Assembly: GCF_028737215.1 (NCBI RefSeq)
Contig: NZ_JAQZAM010000018.1
Span: 39,088 to 103,087 of the forward strand
Length of the DNA stretch: 64,000 bases
Reading direction: 5' to 3'
DNA from: Actinomycetospora chibensis
Lineage (GTDB): Bacteria; Actinomycetota; Actinomycetes; Mycobacteriales; Pseudonocardiaceae
Part shown: positions 59,563 to 64,000 of the stretch, piece after piece
Layout of the letters: each line of letters begins with the position of its first letter
Position numbering within the stretch: the stretch's first letter is position 1
Notes under the pieces: model-generated
What the model was told of the DNA's origin: nothing
The model's input: the letters and a program-made list of their open reading frames with translations, nothing else
Database searches by the model: none
Position numbers and translations under genes: made by a program

Positions 59563-60531
59563 TCAGGGTCCCTCTCGGCGAGACGCCACCCCTGTGGTCT
59601 CGACGGCCCGGCGCCGGGCCAGCACCAGCACGGCTGCCACGTAGAGCGCCACCGCGAGCGCCGAGATGACGAACACCCCGGCTCCGACCTCGGTGTAGTC
59701 GGCGATGGAGTCGGTCGCGCCGTAGGCGGCCGAGGCGACCCAGGCGACGCCATTATGGACCAGGTGCAGAGCCAGGGCTGCCTCGAGGCCCCCGGTGCGC
59801 AGGGTCAGGACCGACAGCGCGACCGCGAACACGACGAGGTCGGCGAAGCCCCACGCGCTCGCGGTCGCGCCCTCGTGGACCAGCGCGAACAGGACAGCAC
59901 TCACCGCGACGCCGGGCCACGGGCTGCGGACGACGGCGCCGAACGTCTGCACGATCCAGCCCCGGAACAGGTACTCCTCGGCCGCGACCTGGAACGGTGT
60001 GAGCACGAGCGCCACGACGGCGACCCCGAGGAACGACGACCAGCCCGCGTAGGTGCCCTCGGTCGGGTCGACGAGCTCGCCCACCAGGCCGGCCAGGAGG
60101 GAGACCGTGAGCGCGGGGACCAGGCACACGGCAAGCCAGCGACCGCGCAGGCGCCCGGTGACCGACGACAGCGTCCCGGGCCGGCGCCGCTCCACGAACC
60201 GCACGACCAGCAGCACCGCGGGCAGGGCGACGGCGACGAACACCAGGGTGGCCGCGGCCGACCATCGGGGATCGGCCGGGAGGCCGCCGGTGTCGAAGGG
60301 GATTCCCGCGATCACCGTGGCGAGGCCGAAGGTGAACCCGACCACGAGCATGAACAGCAGGCCCGTGACGACGATCGACAGCAGCGCCGCAGGACCGTGG
60401 TACCAGCGGCGGCCTGCGGTCCGCGCGAGGTGGTCGTAGGTCACCGGGGCCAGGACGACCGGGGAGGTGCCCACGGGGACGTCGTCCTCCGGAGCCGGTG
60501 TCGGTGGGGCGGACGAGTGCGTCGCGGTCAT
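59563..60531 (-). CDS. CPBP-family intramembrane metalloprotease
   Basis: A 322-residue protein with about eight helices. The CPBP/Rce1 motifs are AAEEYLFRGW (EE at 185-186, Arg190), FALVHE (His219) and HLVHNG (His256, Asn260). A Pro-rich cytoplasmic N-terminus of about 40 residues precedes the membrane part. Such proteins cleave prenylated or bacteriocin-like peptides; substrate unknown. Confidence 0.9.
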   Translation of the reverse strand: MTATHSSAPPTPAPEDDVPVGTSPVVLAPVTYDHLARTAGRRWYHGPAALLSIVVTGLLFMLVVGFTFGLATVIAGIPFDTGGLPADPRWSAAATLVFVAVALPAVLLVVRFVERRRPGTLSSVTGRLRGRWLAVCLVPALTVSLLAGLVGELVDPTEGTYAGWSSFLGVAVVALVLTPFQVAAEEYLFRGWIVQTFGAVVRSPWPGVAVSAVLFALVHEGATASAWGFADLVVFAVALSVLTLRTGGLEAALALHLVHNGVAWVASAAYGATDSIADYTEVGAGVFVISALAVALYVAAVLVLARRRAVETTGVASRREGP

Positions 60532-60951
60532 GGTGGGTCCTCCGACGAGGTGCAGAACGGCACGGGTGGCGGGCGTGACGGCCCTTCACGCAAGCGTCGA
60601 CCGGTCCTCCGACGCGGTCTGTGGCGTCGCGGCGCGACTTTCGTGGCCGCAGGACAAGGCAGTTGTCACCAGAAGGAGAGGTCCGCGGTCGACCGCGAGG
60701 CACTCTGCGTCCGGGGAAGGGACGTTGGACCGGTCGCACCCTGGGTCGAGCCGGCACCGGGAGTGCACTCGACCGGGCGCGCCGACCGTTCCCTCGGCCC
60801 GCCCGTGAGGGCCCCGCGACCTGTGGGGACAGGGCCGATGGTCCTACCCCGACAGCCTGTTCAGGGGTGCCCTCGAAGGGACGCATCCGTGGGGTCGACG
60901 AGGGGGAAGCAGCCGCGGCGGTGCAGGGAACTGGCAAGGAGGGCGGGCGGC
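60532..60951. other. 420-bp region without a clear gene
   Basis: This divergent gap between the CPBP protease and the DUF3040 gene contains no reading frame with convincing start and composition, and no strong hairpin or operator is seen. GGCAAGGAGGG just before 60952 is the ribosome site of the next gene. Confidence 0.6.
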
Positions 60952-61233
60952 ATGCTCAACGATCGCGACCGGCAGGTGTTGGAGGAAGTCGAGCGCGAGC
61001 TCGCGTCGGCGGACCCCGTCCTCGCACGACGGATGCGACGGTGGACGTGGCGCGGACGGGCCGCCTGGCGGGTCGTGCTCGCGGCGACGGGCGTGGCCCT
61101 CGCGATCGCGCTCCTGGCGCTCGGTCTCGTCGTGCAGGCGGTCCTCGTCCTGATGATCTCGTCCTGGCCCGTCACCGCGCCCCTGCTGCGCAGGAGGGGA
61201 CAGCAGCACCCACCGACGTCGAGCCGACCTTGA
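60952..61233 (+). CDS. DUF3040-like membrane protein
   Basis: A 93-residue paralogue of the protein at 39875-40174: an acidic N-terminal helix (NDRDRQVLEEVERELASADPVLARRMRR) and two membrane segments (about 40-58 and 60-75). Function unknown. Confidence 0.82.
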   Translation: MLNDRDRQVLEEVERELASADPVLARRMRRWTWRGRAAWRVVLAATGVALAIALLALGLVVQAVLVLMISSWPVTAPLLRRRGQQHPPTSSRP

Positions 61234-61353
61234 GTGGTCGCGGCAGGGCACGAGATCGCCGATCGCCCTTGTGTGCGTCGTCCCGGGACCTCCGTCCCTG
61301 GTGTGGGCGCCCGGTCCCCGGTTTCGTCGCGATCCCCGGAGGAAGGACGACCC

Positions 61354-61827
61354 ATGGGCCACGTCGATGACGTCACCATCACCCACGAGAGCGGCCGTCG
61401 GCTCGCCGTTGTCCACTACGAGTCCCGGCCGGAAGACATCGGGTCGAAGGCGGGCGAGGCCTTCCGGAGAGTCGCCGCCCACCTTGCCCGGACCGGGATG
61501 CCGATCGCCGGCCCGGCCGTGTCCTTGTTCGAGGCGGACGAGGACGCCTTCTCCGTCACGTCCGGCTTCGTCGTCGAGAGTGACGTCGAGCCGGGCGAGG
61601 GTGTCGAGCCGTTCCGGCTCCCGGAGGTCGAGGTCGCGACCACCACGCACGTCGGGCCGTACGAAGAGCTGGACAAGGCCTACGACGTGCTGGGCCGGGG
61701 GGCCGCCGCCCACGGCCGTCAGGTCGATGACACGGGTCCGATGTGGGAGGAGTACTGGAGCGGCCCGGAGACGCCACCGGCCGTGACACGCACCGTCGTC
61801 TTCCGCCCGTTGAGGCCCCTGCACTGA
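61354..61827 (+). CDS. GyrI-like effector-binding domain protein
   Basis: A 157-residue stand-alone GyrI-like/AraC effector-binding domain. RRLAVVHYESRPEDIGSKAGEAF begins the fold, the conserved THVGPYEELDKAYDVL helix is present, and the C-terminal part has WEEYWSGPETPP. It begins at ATG 61354 behind GGAGGAAGG. Relatives bind small cationic ligands or act as hydrolases. Confidence 0.85.
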   Translation: MGHVDDVTITHESGRRLAVVHYESRPEDIGSKAGEAFRRVAAHLARTGMPIAGPAVSLFEADEDAFSVTSGFVVESDVEPGEGVEPFRLPEVEVATTTHVGPYEELDKAYDVLGRGAAAHGRQVDDTGPMWEEYWSGPETPPAVTRTVVFRPLRPLH

Positions 61828-62017
61828 GCGGCATCCTGGCCGCGCAGGGGTCGTGACCGCTGTGTCCCGGCGGGCCGAGCCCTCCTCGCCGCGCAGTGAC
61901 CTTCGGTCCGCGGCTCTGCGATGTGCGCCGGCCCTGGACGCCGTGCTGGTGCCCTTCCACGCTCGCTGCGAGGTTCGTGGCGTGGGTCGGGGTCGGGTCC
62001 CTGCCCCCGACCCGTGC

Positions 62018-63649
62018 TCACACCGGCGCAACATCACCCGGGCGCTCGCGACGAGGGGTCGCGGACGGCAGGGCGCCGGTCACGACCAGGCTCGCCAACG
62101 CGATCGCGGCGACGGCCAACAACCCGGCGCGCAGTGCCTGCAGCTGGGCTTCGGCGTAGGCCTCGACCACGGCGGCGGTCTGCTCGGGCGGCACCCCGGC
62201 CCTCGTGAGCGCCGCCTCGGCCTGGCCGACGGGGATGAAGTCCAGCCCGCCGGAGACCGCGACCCCGACCCGGTCGGCGAGGTCGGCCGGGATACGCGGG
62301 TCGCCCTCCACCCCGCGCGAGGCCGCGCCACCCAGGGCGGCGATGAGCACGGAGCCGACGAAGGCGGTGCCCAGGGAGGAGCCGAGGTTCTGCGCGGTGT
62401 ACTGCAACCCGCCGGCGGCTCCACGGTCGTCCTCGCCGACGCTCGACTGGGCGATGTTGCCGAGCTGGGCGGCGAGCAGACCCATCCCCACCCCGAGCAG
62501 GGCGGTCGCCCCGGCGAAGGCGGCGTCGTCGAGCTCGGGCTCGACCGTGGCGAGCAGCCACAGGATCGCCACCACCAGGATGCCGAGACCCAGCCGTACT
62601 GCCTGGCGGGGCGCGAGGAGGCCGGCGAGGCGCGGCGCGGCGAGGGCGGTGGCGAGCATCGTCGCCGAGATCGGCAGCAGCCGAAGACCGGTCTCGAAGG
62701 CGTTGAGCCCCAGCACGACCTGCAGGTAGAGCGGGATCGAGAAGAACAGGCCGAGCAGCACGAGGTTCTGGGCGAGCAGGCACCACAGGGCGGCCCGCAA
62801 CGGCGGGACCGCGGTCAGCGACCACCGGAACAGCGGATGGCGACCGGACGCCTCGCGGTACCGCACCCAGGAACGCAGGAGGGCGAGCACGACGAGGCCC
62901 GCCGCGACGACGAACAGCGTCGGCGCGAACCCGAGGAGGGCCACCTGGGGGTCCCGCGGGCGCAACCAGCCCCAGGTCGTGCTCTGCAGGACGCCGAGCA
63001 CGACCAGGGCGACCCCGAGTACCGAGAGCGCCGCGCCGACCACGTCGAGGCGAGGTCGCGGCCCGCTCAGCGGGGCGTCCCGCACCCACCGCAGCCCGAC
63101 CAGGATCAGGAGCACCAGGACGACCTCACCGGCGAAGACCAGGCGCCAGCTCAGATAGGTCGTCACCCAGCCCCCGAGCAGGGGCCCGACCGCGATCCCG
63201 GCCCCGGCAAGGGCGCCCACCACGCCGTAGGCGAAGGTGCGCTCCTTGCCCGCCGCGTAGTTGCCGCCGACGAGGGCGGCCAGCGCGGGCAGCACGAGTG
63301 CGCCCCCGAGACCCTCGATGATCGACCAGCCGAGAGTCAGCACTCCGACGGTCGGGGCGACGGCGGTGATCAGGGAGCCGATCCCGTAGACGACCAGGCC
63401 GGCGGCGAACGTCCGCCGCCGACCGAGCACGTCGCCGATCGTTCCGCCCGTGAGCAGGAACGCGGCCATGACCATGGTGTAGACGGTGATGACGCGCTGG
63501 ATCGTCGTGACGTCGGTCTGAAAGTCCGCCACCAGCTGACTGATCGATACGTTCATCACCGAGGTGTCGAGCACCACCAGGAACTGCGCCGCTCCGAGCG
63601 CCCCCAACGGCGCCAGGCGCGACCTGCCCGTAGTCATCATCATCGTCAC
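62018..63649 (-). CDS. DHA2-family MFS drug exporter
   Basis: A 543-residue exporter with 14 predicted helices. LVVLDTSVMNVSISQLVADF is the DHA2 motif D1-like start, GTIGDVLGRRRTFAAGLVVY is motif A, and GALAGAGIAVGPLLGGWVT is motif C of antiporters. Three Mets lie near the start (63649, then 63643, 63640, 63637), so the exact start is uncertain by a few codons. Multidrug efflux is likely. Confidence 0.93.
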   Translation of the reverse strand: MTMMMTTGRSRLAPLGALGAAQFLVVLDTSVMNVSISQLVADFQTDVTTIQRVITVYTMVMAAFLLTGGTIGDVLGRRRTFAAGLVVYGIGSLITAVAPTVGVLTLGWSIIEGLGGALVLPALAALVGGNYAAGKERTFAYGVVGALAGAGIAVGPLLGGWVTTYLSWRLVFAGEVVLVLLILVGLRWVRDAPLSGPRPRLDVVGAALSVLGVALVVLGVLQSTTWGWLRPRDPQVALLGFAPTLFVVAAGLVVLALLRSWVRYREASGRHPLFRWSLTAVPPLRAALWCLLAQNLVLLGLFFSIPLYLQVVLGLNAFETGLRLLPISATMLATALAAPRLAGLLAPRQAVRLGLGILVVAILWLLATVEPELDDAAFAGATALLGVGMGLLAAQLGNIAQSSVGEDDRGAAGGLQYTAQNLGSSLGTAFVGSVLIAALGGAASRGVEGDPRIPADLADRVGVAVSGGLDFIPVGQAEAALTRAGVPPEQTAAVVEAYAEAQLQALRAGLLAVAAIALASLVVTGALPSATPRRERPGDVAPV

Positions 63650-63914
63650 TCGTCTGCTCGTCCGCGCTCACCGTCTGGCGAAGACCTCCGCCCGCCGGCG
63701 GCCGGGGACACCCTGGTGGTTGCTCCAGGGTCGACGAGGTGCCGGACCGTGGCGTCACCCCCTGCGGGTGATCCGGCGCGACGGCCGTCGTCGACCGCCA
63801 CCACCGTGTTCCGCTCGTCGTCGGCCAGCACGAGGTCGGCGGCCCGGGCCGACACCCACCCACCCCGAAATGACCACCGCCCGAACCCACACAAACGTGG
63901 GTCCGGGCGTCCGG

Positions 63915-63930
63915 GATGTCCTGAGACATC
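63915..63930. repeat. Short perfect hairpin
   Basis: GATGTC (63915-63920) and GACATC (63925-63930) flank CTGA. The half GTCCTGAGACA is the reverse complement of the TGTCTCAGGAC sequence at 63977-63987, so it may be a related recombination or transposon-end motif. Confidence 0.45.
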
Positions 63931-63957
63931 ACACGGCGCCCCCGGCAGTGTGCTGTT

Positions 63958-63999
63958 TCAGGACATAGGCATGGCGTGTCTCAGGACATGCGCATAGCG
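63958..63999. repeat. Pair of 19-bp direct repeats, possible mobile-element end
   Basis: TCAGGACATAGGCATGGCG (63958-63976) and TCAGGACATGCGCATAGCG (63981-63999) match at 16 of 19 positions with a 23-bp period, at the very edge of the window. The TGTCTCAGGACAT form recalls ends of IS481-like elements, but no transposase is in view. Confidence 0.45.
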
Positions 64000-64000
64000 C

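Larger units (their letters stand above)
63650..64000. other. 351-bp right-edge region without a gene
   Basis: No supported gene is visible. It contains the hairpin at 63915-63930 and the direct repeats at 63958-63999. The first 265 bases are the exporter's upstream region with no obvious promoter. Confidence 0.55.

Noticed and set aside
60586..60768. 60-codon minus-strand frame in the 420-bp gap
   Set aside because: No ribosome site, no domain and shadow-like composition.

Overview
The window is about 64 kb of very GC-rich DNA. It has many GTG starts, frequent 4-nt stop/start overlaps (ATGA or GTGA), SCO-style DUF3040 proteins and a dense set of catabolic flavoenzymes. This points to an actinobacterium, most plausibly of the Pseudonocardia type; the genus is inferred from gene content, not proven. 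I saw no rRNA, tRNA, CRISPR array or complete insertion sequence.

Region 1 (1-12,389) looks like an N-methylglutamate (methylamine) locus. A minus-strand operon carries a type III glutamine synthetase-like ligase and sarcosine-oxidase-like beta, delta and alpha subunits; alpha runs off the left edge. Divergent from it are a FadR-type regulator, a chain of small membrane proteins around an APC permease, and the three split glutamate-synthase-like proteins (amidotransferase, GXGXG protein, FMN protein). This is the gene set of the gmaS/mgsABC/mgdABCD pathway.

Region 2 (12,390-21,515) is mixed: a BLUF blue-light sensor, an MtnA-like isomerase with a class II aldolase, a FUSC-type membrane protein coupled to a Dyp peroxidase, a methyltransferase, an MFS exporter and an RsbW-like ATPase.

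Region 3 (21,516-39,867) reads as a complete glycine betaine to pyruvate route. It has a Rieske oxygenase with separate ferredoxin reductase and Rieske ferredoxin, dimethylglycine oxidase, heterotetrameric sarcosine oxidase (soxBDAG), serine hydroxymethyltransferase and serine dehydratase. One-carbon units are handled by a cyclohydrolase and PurU. FCD/GntR and IclR regulators and an MHS-type transporter complete it. The promoters of the oxygenase, reductase and ferredoxin share GTTGCG/CGCAAC inverted repeats, which ties the three scattered genes into one regulon.

Region 4 (39,868-54,223) is aromatic catabolism. A GntR-controlled five-gene cluster (flavin monooxygenase, FAH-family hydrolase, alpha/beta hydrolase, extradiol-type dioxygenase, FAD hydroxylase) is followed by a universal stress protein, a disulfide-reductase-like flavoprotein, an ABM protein, an M20 peptidase, and a P450-hmgA-fahA operon.

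Region 5 (54,224-64,000) holds phosphoketolase with acetate kinase, a DHFR-like reductase, an ECF sigma factor with a SnoaL-like tail, a CPBP protease, a second DUF3040 protein, a GyrI-like protein and a DHA2 exporter. The last 90 bases contain a hairpin and direct repeats that may be the end of a mobile element beyond the window.
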